64,000 nt of DNA from Rhynchopus sp. YZ270_cl-10 (Eukaryota; Euglenozoa; Diplonemea; Diplonemida; Diplonemidae): NCBI GenBank assembly GCA_964035575.1, contig OZ037870.1, positions 186,001 to 250,000 on the forward strand, written 5' to 3'. The position numbers and the translations under genes are program-made. Positions 30,957 to 41,555 of this stretch are shown in pieces (within the stretch, counting starts at the first letter, position 1; each line of letters opens with the position of its first letter). A model generated the notes under the pieces. That model had not been told where the DNA came from. It saw only the letters and a list, made by a program, of their open reading frames with translations, and did not search any database.

Positions 30957-32567
30957 CTATTGGATATCATGGGTGTCCACCCCTGTTCCGGGCAGTCCTG
31001 AAGAGAAGAAGGCACATGCGTACTGCACTGTTGCTGCCACACTTCCAACAGGCGCAACGTCTGGCGGCCCTGTTGCATGCACTTTATCATAGGAGAACCA
31101 GATACCTTGTACGAAGGGAAGTGCTTCACCGGGGCCTATCGCGAGACGATACTGGTGTACATCTGGGAGGGCCACCACTGCGGGGGAGAGGGGCTGCACA
31201 CGTGGGGGCACTTTGTCGGTACCTGCAAAGGTGTACTTGAGGATGCACTTCGTTGAGGCGAAGGTGTTCCTTGCCACCAACCGCGTCTCGCCCGTCGGCG
31301 TCACGTCCTCCTCCACCACCAGACCGGCACAGTCCGTTGCCTCCACAGGCAACCGCAGCAGCCCCGCCACCGTTACCTCATAGCACGCGCCATCCGTGAG
31401 CAGCAACCCTGCCGGGCGGAAGGCAACACACTGTCCGACACCGTGGCTTTCGCGTGCAATGTGGAGGTCGTGCAGACGCAGTGCCGCCATGCGGTCCCAC
31501 CCAGCACCCCTCCGCACCAACGGACAGATCGTGACCGAGACACTCTCGGAGAGAGCATAGCGGAGTGGGTTGAGGTGGCAGCTCCACACGATGTCCTCAT
31601 CGATCCACTCCACTGGGCAACAGCCCTGTGGCGGGAAGGCCACGAAGTTGGGCATATCGTGGCAGCTTTGTGTCGATGCATAGGTGTAGACAACGTGCGT
31701 CGCACCGCTACTCCCAAAGCCTGTCTCGGTGAGACCCGGGCAAAGCAGCCATCTGCGGTGTGCCAGCTCGCACCCACTCTTCGCCCCGCTGTCATTCATG
31801 AACGCATGCACCGCCATCGACAACGACGCATCCCCTTCCAACGCACGGAACGCAAGCCCCCCATTGGTCCCCTGCAACGCCTTCTCGTACCCTTCGGCAT
31901 GCCAACCCTCTGGCCGGTCGGGCGTCTTCTTCAAATCCGTCTGCGACCCGAGCAGCGCCGCCCCTGCAACAGCACGCTCCGTCAGCTGCGGGGACAACAC
32001 CACACGGTGCGGGCATTTACAGAGTCTTCGGTACATCCTCAGCACCGCCAGGGCCTCGGCGGTGTGCGGTGCGTTGGGGTACTGTTCTGCTGCTTCAGCG
32101 AGAAGACCTTTCCATACGGCATGGATCTGTGTTGCGCAGACCATGTCTGTGGGGGGGTGGGTCAGCTCTGGTGCGAGGTGCCGTCTTGCGGCGGTGTTGG
32201 TGACGAGCTGGCGTTCGAAGACACTGCACTGCAGAGGTGTGCAGAGCAGCAGGCGTGCGTGCTGGGCCTCACTCCGAAGCCGCCCCAGGCTCTCCTTGCA
32301 GGACTGCGCCAGGACATAGTCCTCCTTCAGTGCGGCAGCAAACTGTGCCCCCTGCAGGTATGACGCAGCCTCCTCTCTGCCCATAGCCTCTCTCGACACA
32401 GCCTGTCCCTGCACACCACGCGGTGGTGTCACCGACTCCAAGTCTTCCGCTCGAAAGGTCTGCTCCGTCCCGTCGCGTGCAAAGAACACCTTCGCAAGAC
32501 CACGTCTGCTGCTCACCACAACACCATCCTCACCAACAAGACGCCCCACCGCAACAGGAGACTGCAT
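30957..32567 (-). CDS. CAP-superfamily (SCP/PR-1-like) domain protein
   Basis: A 536-residue protein. The central region (about 150-330) fits a CAP domain of bacterial YkwD type: a VLSPQLTERAVAGAALL helix, the hallmark AHRRWLLCPGLTETGFG, then NFVAFPPQGCCPVEWI and WSCHLNP, in the order seen in bacterial CAP proteins. The His in the AHRRW motif is present. The N-terminal 150 residues (GRLVGEDGVVVSSRRGLAKV) and the C-terminal 150 are not recognised; the latter looks beta-rich. No signal peptide is visible, unusual for CAP proteins. I start at MQSPVAVG; an upstream in-frame Met lies in AT-rich leader. Function is unknown. Confidence 0.6.
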   Translation of the reverse strand: MQSPVAVGRLVGEDGVVVSSRRGLAKVFFARDGTEQTFRAEDLESVTPPRGVQGQAVSREAMGREEAASYLQGAQFAAALKEDYVLAQSCKESLGRLRSEAQHARLLLCTPLQCSVFERQLVTNTAARRHLAPELTHPPTDMVCATQIHAVWKGLLAEAAEQYPNAPHTAEALAVLRMYRRLCKCPHRVVLSPQLTERAVAGAALLGSQTDLKKTPDRPEGWHAEGYEKALQGTNGGLAFRALEGDASLSMAVHAFMNDSGAKSGCELAHRRWLLCPGLTETGFGSSGATHVVYTYASTQSCHDMPNFVAFPPQGCCPVEWIDEDIVWSCHLNPLRYALSESVSVTICPLVRRGAGWDRMAALRLHDLHIARESHGVGQCVAFRPAGLLLTDGACYEVTVAGLLRLPVEATDCAGLVVEEDVTPTGETRLVARNTFASTKCILKYTFAGTDKVPPRVQPLSPAVVALPDVHQYRLAIGPGEALPFVQGIWFSYDKVHATGPPDVAPVGSVAATVQYACAFFSSGLPGTGVDTHDIQ

Positions 32568-32697
32568 TATGTTATTTTTCCAAGACTGTTTTTTTGGAGG
32601 GTGGATATTCAAATTCAATTTTCAATGGCAAAAAAATATAGACAACAAAATGGGGGGTTTCGACGTTTTGAGAAAAACTTTGACTTTTTTTTTGCTG

Positions 32698-33288
32698 TCA
32701 CACGGGAAACCGTGTAGAGTATTTGCGGGTGTGCGATAGTTTGGCGGAGCTAACCGGCAAGACTAAGGACGACATGCCCGAGGACGCACTTCCAGCACGC
32801 GCCAGGGGGCTGAGCGAGGGGGTGGTGTGGTTGAAGCTGTCCGAGAGACGCGAGAGGGGCTCGCTCTGCTGCATTGCTTGCGACGCCGCCTCGAGCTCAC
32901 GCAGCTCACTCTCCGGCACACGCATCACACGCTCCTGCCGCTCAGACACCTGCGGCTCTCTTCTACAAAACGGACACCACGGCTTGCCCTCAACCAACGA
33001 CAACGCCTGCCTCACATGGCGGAGACAGGTTTCACATTTCACCGACACAATCGGCCACAGAATGCCGTCCCCATCTTCACCTCCGGACCTGGAAAGGCCC
33101 AGCCCTGTACACGTTGTGCCCAAACTCAAAGAAGAAACCGTACCAGTGGAGACAGCGTCGTAAGACCCTGCCCCGTCATCTGACCTGTTGCATTTAGTAC
33201 TACGGTATGCCCCACGCTGCCCTAAACGGTTGCGCCTCTCACGCGCTAGGAGGTACGGCGGTGCGCCTGTGTAGTGGGGCGGCGGCAT
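32698..33288 (-). CDS. small zinc-ribbon/RING-like protein
   Basis: A 196-residue protein starting MPPPHYTGAPP. It has two CxxC knuckles, CETC and CPFC, about 20 residues apart (residues 105-130), which could bind one zinc. The order resembles a reduced RING or zinc ribbon, but the spacing is too short for a full RING. The rest is Ser/Thr-rich and probably disordered. No family is recognised. The start is chosen where GC-rich coding composition begins; an in-frame Met further upstream lies in AT-rich sequence. Confidence 0.55.
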   Translation of the reverse strand: MPPPHYTGAPPYLLARERRNRLGQRGAYRSTKCNRSDDGAGSYDAVSTGTVSSLSLGTTCTGLGLSRSGGEDGDGILWPIVSVKCETCLRHVRQALSLVEGKPWCPFCRREPQVSERQERVMRVPESELRELEAASQAMQQSEPLSRLSDSFNHTTPSLSPLARAGSASSGMSSLVLPVSSAKLSHTRKYSTRFPV

Positions 33289-33421
33289 TGTCCCTGTCAG
33301 GTGGTTGGGGGTAAATGTGTTCGCGGAGAGTACATAAACATCAAAAATTGAATTGAAACCTCGCAAAATACGTAAAAGGGCAAGCATGTGAATGTCTTGC
33401 TCTCATTTGACCACATATTTT

Positions 33422-35551
33422 TTAGCTGTCAAAACAGCCCCCAAACCCTAGCCCCGCAAGCAATCTGCAATTATTCCCAAGAAGGTCACCTCGGGCAAGC
33501 TTCAAGGCCATTCGTTCTCCGTCGGATGCGTCGCCATCTTCGAACCACGAGGCGCTGCAACTCCACAGACGGAGCCAGCTTTTGTTGCAGGACCCCTTTT
33601 TGCGGAGCTCATCTGAGACTCGGTCGGACACTTGAAAGTTGCTCCCATCCCACGCTATACGAAGGATCTCTGGTGTACGGTAGCCCACTATGGTGGAAGT
33701 GTTGAGAAGACGCTCAAACGTTTTCTTGGCATCAATGTTGATATGCGCCAGGTGTAAAATGCACAACGCCGCCTCGCTGAAAACGTCAAGCTCCGTCAAC
33801 CCCCCTGCAGCACTGTCGCTGGGCATCATCATCCCAAACTTCTGCGTGATCTCCAACAACATCTCCACACCATGGTTCCCTGAATGCGCTGTGGCCTGCT
33901 CTGCGTTGGTGCTCGACACTCTGGCCCATCCTACTGCACAACAGAGCATCGGAAGATTTCTCATATCGTAACCATCATCGACGGCTTGCTCGTACATGGA
34001 GAGGACGCCTTTTTTGTAGAGAACGTTGCAGCATTCCGGTGAGACGGAGACAGCTTTGAAGAGGCCCCAGTAGAGGGAGTGCAGGATGTGGCGTTCGTAG
34101 TAGAGGCGGAGCGAGCATATGGCACGGTCGATGAAGCAGCGGCCAGGGGTCTCCTCGCGGTCGAGAAGTGCTTCCTCGGCAAAGTGGAGGCAGTTGGTGG
34201 GCAGGTCGCAGACTGCGAGGAGCGCTGCTGAGCAGTGCATGAGGACGTTCGGCTCGGAGTTCATAACAATCATGACTGTGGTGAGGAGACGTACGCCGCC
34301 TAGGTCGCCGAAAATAGTCTGTGCCTCGACATTGTCGTAACACATCTTGCGTACGAGGTTGCACGTCACGGCAGTGGGGTAAGAGGATACGCATTCCACG
34401 TGCTTCTCAAGGCAAGAAAGGATGAGCTTCATGTTCTCCTCCAAAACAATGTCCGCAATAACATCGTCCAAGACATGGTGCAACGCAGTGCACGCGGCAG
34501 TCGCAACTGCAGGGATATGTTGGAAACGTTGCAAGGCGTTGACGATCTTGATGGGGTCCAACTTTGCTTTCATACTGCGCGACCCCACGGTGCACATACG
34601 GTGGCACCACGAGAGTGCTGCGTGGACGGAGGTGTGGTCTTGAATTTCGGTAATGACGCGCATCAAGGTGGGGATGAGAAAGCCGCGTTCTTCCCTGACT
34701 GCGACCTTGGTGGTGGCTGGGCCGGTCAGAAAGAAGTAGTCTGCATCAACCTCGCTGTCCATCGACGACAGCAGCAACGACAACGCCAGGGTCGGCATCT
34801 TTGGCAACGCCTTGTAGAGTTCAAGAAGCGACTTCAACAAGATGTTCACCTCCGTCACACGCTCCTCCAACACAGGGGCCTCCGCAATCTCGCTGATCAA
34901 CGTCAGCAGCTCGCATGCCACCCTCTCCGACCCATGGTGCCGATCCACAGCCTTCGTCAAAATCGATAGAATCCTCGTATCCTCTACAAGCAGTTCATGC
35001 AGGTTGAACTTCTTCCCCACATCAACCACTGTGTTCATGATTGCCAACGCACTGCGGCAGACTGCTGAGTTGTCTAGATGGATCACCAAGGTCTCGAGGG
35101 TGGTGGCGAAGAGGTTGTGTGTGTGGACCAGCTCAAAGGCAAGCACGTCTGGGTCTTCCTGGATGAAGATGAGGGAACGCAGCACGGAGAGGCCCTTGGC
35201 GGTGAGGCCGGGGTGGCGGTTTTCGTTGCGGAGGAGGATGCAGAGGGGCTCGTAGATGGCCTGCACTTCGCCTGCGGAGAGACGGTCGATGGAGCCTTCG
35301 ATGGCGCGCAGTGCGTAGGTCAGGATGGTTTCGTGTTTAGGGATGCGCGACACGATCTGCGTGCACCAGCGCACCTCCTTCGAGGTGGCAGACCCAAACC
35401 TCTCGTCGCTTGTCAGCCACTTCAGCTTCGCCAGCACCGACGCCTCTGCGGCATTGCTCATCGCAGGTGTGCAGCGTATGCACGCATCGAGAGGAGGTGC
35501 CGTTTGGTAGTACGTCGCCTGGATGCTTTTGTTCTCAGGGATGCTGCACAT
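33422..35551 (-). CDS. ARM/HEAT-like helical repeat protein
   Basis: A 709-residue, almost wholly alpha-helical protein with repeated Leu-rich helix pairs of armadillo type (for example LIPTLMRVITEIQDHTSVH and GGVRLLTTVMIVMNSEPN). Such proteins are scaffolds. No specific family is recognised. A second in-frame Met at 35461 is an alternative start and is followed by better-ordered sequence. The stop is only 133 nt from the next gene and the start 153 nt from the uS15m stop, so spacing is tight here. Confidence 0.7.
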   Translation of the reverse strand: MCSIPENKSIQATYYQTAPPLDACIRCTPAMSNAAEASVLAKLKWLTSDERFGSATSKEVRWCTQIVSRIPKHETILTYALRAIEGSIDRLSAGEVQAIYEPLCILLRNENRHPGLTAKGLSVLRSLIFIQEDPDVLAFELVHTHNLFATTLETLVIHLDNSAVCRSALAIMNTVVDVGKKFNLHELLVEDTRILSILTKAVDRHHGSERVACELLTLISEIAEAPVLEERVTEVNILLKSLLELYKALPKMPTLALSLLLSSMDSEVDADYFFLTGPATTKVAVREERGFLIPTLMRVITEIQDHTSVHAALSWCHRMCTVGSRSMKAKLDPIKIVNALQRFQHIPAVATAACTALHHVLDDVIADIVLEENMKLILSCLEKHVECVSSYPTAVTCNLVRKMCYDNVEAQTIFGDLGGVRLLTTVMIVMNSEPNVLMHCSAALLAVCDLPTNCLHFAEEALLDREETPGRCFIDRAICSLRLYYERHILHSLYWGLFKAVSVSPECCNVLYKKGVLSMYEQAVDDGYDMRNLPMLCCAVGWARVSSTNAEQATAHSGNHGVEMLLEITQKFGMMMPSDSAAGGLTELDVFSEAALCILHLAHINIDAKKTFERLLNTSTIVGYRTPEILRIAWDGSNFQVSDRVSDELRKKGSCNKSWLRLWSCSASWFEDGDASDGERMALKLARGDLLGNNCRLLAGLGFGGCFDS

Positions 35552-35704
35552 TTTGGTTAAGAGTCTGGGTGGTGGAGAGGTGGAGGTGGAGGTGGGCAGG
35601 GTGGGGGGGTGAAGTGCAGGGGGTGAAAAGGGCAGAGAGGGTGTGGGGGTGTCTTATTTGTAGTAACCCTGCCCCAGTTGCATCGTGCGTGTGTGAGCGT
35701 GCGT

Positions 35705-37406
35705 CTACGGCGGGCCCCAAGTGGCGTGGACACGCCCCTTCTTCTCCGGGTTGTACGTCGGTACATACGTCGGGAGCGACTGGATCCACCACGGCTCCAG
35801 CTTCCCGTCGCGCCCCCCCTCGAAAATTTCGGACCGGACGGGGTACCTGTCGTGTGAAGGGGTGAGGTGACGGGTTGCACGATATGCGGTGTTTTTGTGG
35901 GTAGGGAAGCAGATTTCTTTTCTATCAACTCTACACAAAACCTACCGAAAATAGGTCGGCTGATGGGCACCAGACATTTTTGCCAGAGTGTTTGAATAAA
36001 AGCCCATCACGGTACCCGAACCCGCAAAGACTTCTGTACGATATTTGTAAGATGAACCTCACTCTCGTACTCCTCCTTGGTCACCTTTCCACATAGGACG
36101 ACCATAACCTTTGCACCCTCTGCGCCCCAAAAACCCCCAAAAAAAAACATACCCCAGGTGGACCCGTCGTTGCATATATTTGCTCATTCCCTTGACCCAT
36201 CTGATGCGTTTGTGCGATGTGGTTTGGGGGTCCCAGTGCATGAAGCGTTGTCTCCAGCCTCGGAAGGACCCGGTGGGCGCGTTTCCATCGTAGTACTTGT
36301 TGCAGACGTGCTGGTACCACTCCTGCTCGAAGAGGGCAGGGTCGGTGGCTTTGAGGTTCTCGAAGTAGACGAAGCGCGACGCCTCCTCTGCAAGCTCGCC
36401 CTTCACAGCGTCGTTCGTGGTCAGCGGTCGAGACGTCGAGTACGCGTCAAACGGCTTGATCTCGTCCCAGTCCACAGCCTCCATCTTCTCCCCCATCGCC
36501 AGCAGCAGCACATCACTGCACTGGTTCTCCGCATCCGTGTGCACAATCTCCCCAAGCTTCCAGAGCCCGTCAAGCGGGTCCTTCGCATACACCTGCAGCC
36601 CAGGCGCAAACAACTTCCCTCGTCGGCGCGACACTGCGTACCGTGTCTCCCCAGTCTCCTCACATCCGTACAACGTTTCTGGGTCCAAATATTCTTCGGC
36701 GTTGGTGACCTGCGGGAATTGATAAACAAAAAATCAAAACCCTTCACAAAAGCAAGATAAATCACAAAAACACACAACAAGGTTAGCCCAACTTAGTCAA
36801 GCAAACTGGATAAGCAGACACCAGTCAGGCACCACTTCTACAAAGGTCTACGGAAGAAGTTTTCCGGAAAAGTGGTCATACCTTGGCGGTCCCCTCTGGC
36901 CCTGGTCTGGTGAAGGCACCCAGGTCGACGAAACCCTGGTGGCGATCGCGCACCACATCCCATAGCTTGAAGTCCTGCATGACACGCCAGTAGGTGGGGA
37001 AGTCCCTGATGCGGAGGGACGCAAGCGCACTTCTGAGACTACGCACACGGGTCTTCCAGAGTTTCTGCACGACGGGGTCCTCGAGCTTCGTTAGGTGGTT
37101 CTCGTAGTACCGTATACGGGCAACAAGCCCCACGGCGGAAGGTGCCTGCGAGCGTGTGTCACGCTCGTGAGGGCGGAACTTCAAAAAGTATGGACGAGCG
37201 TTCAGCTTCCGAGTCGTGTCAGGGTGCTCGTTGTGCCTGCTGAAAGACTTCCTTATAATCTGCGGGAAAGCATCAAATGTTGCAGCAGGCAGCCCTGCCA
37301 TCTCGTCCGTCACATCCTGAGGCACTTTGTACTGCTTCAGCCAAAACGGGAAGGCGCTCGGCTTTCCTTTCGCCGCCTGCGCCAGCGATTCCATTGTTCT
37401 CGCCAT
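35705..37406 (-). CDS. mitochondrial ribosomal protein uS15m-like (three exons)
   Basis: Exon 1 is 36882-37406 (175 codons), exon 2 is 36153-36709 and exon 3 is 35705-35846, together 407 residues. Intron 1 (36710-36881, 172 nt) is GTATGA...CGCAG, phase 0. Intron 2 (35847-36152, 306 nt) is GTATGT...GACAG, phase 2. Residues 90-160 (SAVGLVARIRYYENHL to RDFPTYWRVMQDF) match the S15 helices that bind small-subunit rRNA. The long N- and C-terminal extensions recall euglenozoan mitochondrial uS15. Intron 2 could instead be two introns around a 60-70 nt exon (a 33-nt intron at 36120-36152 keeps frame); this is unresolved. Identity as uS15m is moderate. Confidence 0.7.
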
Positions 37407-37825
37407 TATTTATAAAACCGGTTTGTTTTGAAAAAAATGCGTTGCCCCAACAAGGGCAGGCCCGTTCACTTCCTGTGAATGATTTCGTTTGAGGGGAAAT
37501 GTGGATATAAAAATAGCAAAAAAAAATCGTTTAATTAAGACCCTCAGCAAAAAACCCTGGTATTCTACCAAAGGAAACTCGAGAGATGAACCAATGGGAC
37601 GACACAGCAGTATATTTTGTACTCAATTTTTTTTTTTCTTTCTTTATGTGTTTTGCACATCACATTCATCACTCTTTCCTTTTGGTCCTCAGTTTCAACA
37701 GTGTACCCGACTTTTTTACCAAAGCCGCACAGCTCACAACAGCACGGCTCACGATGGTCGAGAACATCTTGAAAAGATAGGAACCCCCACAACTAATCTA
37801 AAACCCTTCCCCAAAAAAAACCCCC
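37407..37825. other. AT-rich spacer
   Basis: No gene. It has T- and A-runs, and GAGATGAACC at 37583-37592, the recurrent word, here about 235 nt past the stop of the PDI-ERGIC gene. Confidence 0.4.
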
Positions 37826-39268
37826 CTATTTTTGCATTTTCGCTTCGAGCACCTTAATGAAGGGCGCAAGAATAGCAAATACAGAGTAGGTACCACCGAT
37901 CACTGCAAAGAGCGTTGTGATAAGGTCGAAGAGCTCCCTGCCACGTTCTTGGACCACGCGGACCTCGACTGGCGCGAGGTCGTAACTGAAGCGTGCACTG
38001 GGTGCCTGCCGGAGTGGAACGTGTGCGACACGCGACTGCACTGTCATCTGGTACGTTGTCATCGGAATCGGCCGCGTCATGAGTGAGTAGAACCACCCCT
38101 TCTCCTGCACCTCGAGGTGCGTCGCCACGACCTTCATATAATGGTGCGGTGCGTGGTGGAACGCATGCGAGATGAACGTCTGTCCGTCCAACGGTGCCTC
38201 ACTCCCTTGGTACTCCTCGGGCAGCCCTGCCTTCCGCTTCAACTTCCCCTTATAGAAGTCGGATGCCTTGTTGAAGGAGAGATGGTGCACCTCGTGTGAG
38301 ATGTTCGTCAGTGCGAAGTTCAAATGCTCGCCATGCTCTGCCCCGTGCACAGCCTCGAAATGCAACGTACCAGGTACGCGTGCCACATCAAGCGTGCCCG
38401 ACACCTGGCATGCCTCCTTGAAGACGTTGTGGTGTGCTACGTGCTTCGCACCCCCACCCAGCGCCTTCTTGCTGTCCGCCACAAAGGTGTCAAGCATTTG
38501 ACGGGTGGCGTTCTGCCCGCGTCTGACCTGCATGATTTTGTAGTTCTTCACAGCGTCTTCTCCTCTTCTGTAGAAGCGGACCTGGGGGACGGCGCGGATG
38601 TCTTGGTCTGTGCACTTTGTTTCGAAGTCGGCGCAGTTGATGCGCATTGCGCGGAGGCCGGAGTGTTGGTTGTTCGTTTCCTCTTCGAAGGTGTCCCAGA
38701 TGGGGCGAAAGGCCTTACACGGTGCACAGCTTGCACGACGGTTGTGCTTCGTGGCACGCATGTAGAAGAAGACGACTGTATAGTCGTGCGCCTGCACCAT
38801 GTCAGAGAACTCCGCATGGTCCACGCCGTCCGTGTCAGACACCCAGTCTGCATCTGTCTCCGCATTTTCTCCATCATTCGAGACGCCGTCTTTGTCCAAA
38901 GCAAATACCTCCTCCTGTGTGTACGCACCACTCGCGCCAGTATGGTCAAGGCGCTTCAGTGATACCTTGTGTTGCATGTTGTAGCGCTCCGTGCCAAAGG
39001 AGTCGCGCACCCCTATCCCTACGTATTGGCACTCCAGGTCGAAAAAGGTCACATTAAAGTTGATCCGCAAACTCCCCATATCATCGGACGGTGCCATGAC
39101 GACCTCAGACCTCGTCGTGATGGTGAACATCTCGTTGATCTCGATGGCCGAGAGGATCACACCCAAAAGCGCTGCCACCATGGTGACAAGACCCCCGCTG
39201 GAGCTGGCATTGCTAAACTCCTGTTCAACTGGGCGGAAGCTGTCCAGTGCACGCAATCGTCTCAACAT
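37826..39268 (-). CDS. ERV46/ERGIC protein with inserted thioredoxin (PDI) domain
   Basis: A 480-residue secretory-pathway membrane protein. Residues 1-100 are the ERGIC N-terminal domain (LRALDSFRPV, transmembrane segment about 26-45, then FNVTFFDLEC). Residues 140-275 form a thioredoxin fold with a CAPC redox centre (181-184). The remaining luminal part is the COPII-coated ERV domain (GTLHFEAVHG, NISHEVHHLSF), and a second transmembrane helix lies at 448-470 near the C-terminus. This arrangement matches the PDI-ERV46 fusions of plants and kinetoplastids, which cycle between ER and Golgi and may help oxidative folding or cargo export. It is intact and of normal length. A copy of the repeated upstream module lies about 160-630 nt 5' of the start. 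Confidence 0.92.
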   Translation of the reverse strand: MLRRLRALDSFRPVEQEFSNASSSGGLVTMVAALLGVILSAIEINEMFTITTRSEVVMAPSDDMGSLRINFNVTFFDLECQYVGIGVRDSFGTERYNMQHKVSLKRLDHTGASGAYTQEEVFALDKDGVSNDGENAETDADWVSDTDGVDHAEFSDMVQAHDYTVVFFYMRATKHNRRASCAPCKAFRPIWDTFEEETNNQHSGLRAMRINCADFETKCTDQDIRAVPQVRFYRRGEDAVKNYKIMQVRRGQNATRQMLDTFVADSKKALGGGAKHVAHHNVFKEACQVSGTLDVARVPGTLHFEAVHGAEHGEHLNFALTNISHEVHHLSFNKASDFYKGKLKRKAGLPEEYQGSEAPLDGQTFISHAFHHAPHHYMKVVATHLEVQEKGWFYSLMTRPIPMTTYQMTVQSRVAHVPLRQAPSARFSYDLAPVEVRVVQERGRELFDLITTLFAVIGGTYSVFAILAPFIKVLEAKMQK

Positions 39269-39428
39269 ATTGTGTTATTACTCAATGGTCCTACCTATGC
39301 TAGAAGTGAACGGGATGGGTTGTACAAGAATGCCAACAAGATGAAGTAGAAACCTAACTAAGCAATGTGCCCATGCAGGTGGACAGTTACCACAAGCTCG
39401 CAGGGAAGAGCGACAAGGCGGTACATTA

Positions 39429-39900
39429 GCAGAAAACGGCACGCCACATATGAGCATAGAGCATGGCGGAGAAAGTCGTGAACCACAAAGGAGAGGAGAG
39501 TAGTGGCACAAGAGTGTGGTGTGTTGAGACAACAAGGTTGCGACGGGAAAGAGGGGAGAGGGAGAGGGGAGGCAAGGGAGCTTTTTACTTTGAGGATGTG
39601 GTGAAGGAACAACAATATTTGAAAAAGCGTGCCTTTGACGCGATGTGCACAGCACTGTCGTTCTACCCCTCATAAGAGCAGAGCATGCTGTGCGGCAGAC
39701 CACATCCATTTCGTAGTTTACATCTGATATGTGACTCCCGCTTCCACACATCGGTCAAATGAACTGGACACAAGGTAATGAGGCCTGTGTGATGCAGGGC
39801 CCGGTTGCGGTCCTCTGCCTGTTTGCAGTCTGGGAGAGATTCTAATGAAGCACAATCCCTGAGTAGCTCGTCCAGGTGGATAAAAGAAAAGAGGAAAAAG
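39429..39900. repeat. dispersed upstream module, copy 1
   Basis: About 470 bp recurring in part at 45601-45930, 47711-48062 and 55540-55835. Landmarks shared on the plus strand are GTGGTGTGTTGAGACAACAA, a GAGAGGGAGAGG purine run (a pyrimidine tract on the gene strand), AACAATATTTGAAAAAG, AGAGCAGAGCATG, CACAATCCCTGAGTAGC and GGATAAAAGAAAAG. This copy lies upstream of the PDI-ERGIC gene. Confidence 0.8.
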
Positions 39901-40071
39901 AAAAGCGAACAAGAAAAACAAGTAATTGCTATCGGAAAAAAAACGGGGTGTGATGTGGAACTCCATCCTGTAGAAATAATCTACAACACGCCCAGCATTC
40001 TGCTCTTCTGCAGGTATGCTAACGCTCTTCGTACGCTGCCAGACCCACTGGGACGCCAGCATCTGAAACGT

Positions 40072-40330
40072 TCAAGAAGGGGGGCTGTCCTCTTCGTCCA
40101 GCACCATCTGCTCGATAGCGTTGTTGGACGCCCGCTCGGCAGGCTCGGCGTGGTCCAGCTCGTTTTTGTCCACAGGCTCCCCACATTGTCGTCGTCGTTG
40201 GAGCAGTGCGGAAGGAACACAGAATGCACAGACTACAACACATCGATCACACCAGGCGCATCAGCACCTCCAGCAAATCTCCAGGATGCTACGGTGGTTT
40301 CGAAAATCGCGCGGAGTTTTCCACAGCACA
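40072..40330 (-). pseudogene. possible gene-end fragments
   Basis: On the minus strand a frame reading VDKNELDHAEPAERAS, then AIEQMVLDEEDSPPS, stops at 40072-40074. Just upstream, in another frame, is AIFETTVASWRFAGG. Both have coding-like composition unlike the spacer, but no start, intron pair or family is clear. They may be the end of a lost gene. Confidence 0.25.
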
Positions 40331-40464
40331 CCCCGCATTTTTCTTAGCAATTACTTGTCCTTGTTGTTATTGTTGTTTTCAACCACCTTCCTTCAACCCT
40401 CGTAGGATCAGTTGTTATTTTTTTCGCGAAAACATGAAATTACACATTTCAAGAGAACAAATTT

Positions 40465-40986
40465 AAAAGGGTCCTTATTTGCATTTTTGGGCTCCGCCCG
40501 TGCAGTGGTGGGGTCAATCTCGAAAATTGGACAATTTTTTGACCACTTAAATTTTGAGAAATATGAGCCCGGTTGCTTATACGTGGAGCCCATTTTCGGC
40601 TAAAATTTTCCTCAAAATCTGGTTTTGTAAAATTGACCCTTTACTCCCCCCCCACATCGATTTCAATACTATACCTTACTTCACCTACGGTTGCCCTTAC
40701 AGGGGGGTGAAGGAAGGTAAGTTGAAAAAGGGTCCTTATTTGCATTTTTGGGCTCCGCCCGTGCAGTGGTGGGGTCAATCTCGAAAATTGGACAATTTTT
40801 TGACCACTTAAATTTTGAGAAATATGAGCCCGGTTGCTTATACGTGGAGCCCATTTTCGGCTAAAATTTTCCTCAAAATCTGGTTTTGTAAAATTGACCC
40901 TTTACTCCCCCCCCACATCGATTTCAATACTATACCTTACTTCACCTACGGTTGCCCTTACAGGGGGGTGAAGGAAGGTAAGTTGA
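40465..40986. repeat. perfect tandem duplication, 2 x 261 bp
   Basis: The unit beginning AAAAGGGTCC at 40465 is repeated head to tail at 40726 with no difference I can find, implying a recent event. The first 130 bp of each unit belong to the dispersed family with core GTGGTGGGGTCAAT seen at 15.3 kb and, inverted, near 53.0 kb. Confidence 0.9.
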
Positions 40987-41555
40987 CAATGATTAAAAAA
41001 AAGCCGATAAATGGTGTGTCCGACGACCCCAAAATAGCAGAAAATAGCACCTCCCTTCAGCCACATGTGCAGTGATGATGTGATTATGCATGTCATATGC
41101 ATGTAAACCTCACACGCGAATTTTTGCGAATCGCATTTCGGGTTTGCGAATTTTGTTCCAGAAAAGTACCCCTGATCACCCCACTACAGTACAATAAATT
41201 TTATTTCCCAACCCAACAACAATGATAAAGCGTGAAGACAATAAATAAAATCAAAGCGAAATAAATTTGAGGTTTTGTGAGGCACTCAACGAGTGTGCCG
41301 GCTCTGTGGAGTCACGGAGCCACCAACACTCCCCAGTCATTTTTCCTGCGCTTCCAGGAAAACTCGCGTATGCGACTAGGGAGTGCAGGATTTTTGCTGC
41401 TAAAGTAGAGATAAATCAAGACCAAGACATGCCACACTACTGGTACGCTCTGCGACTCCAGGGAATCAAATGTTCTTTTTGCACTTCCTCCTGCATGTGA
41501 AGAACGTGACGCAGTGTGCTGGGGCCTCCTGTGCTTTGTCAATATGTCGTGACGA

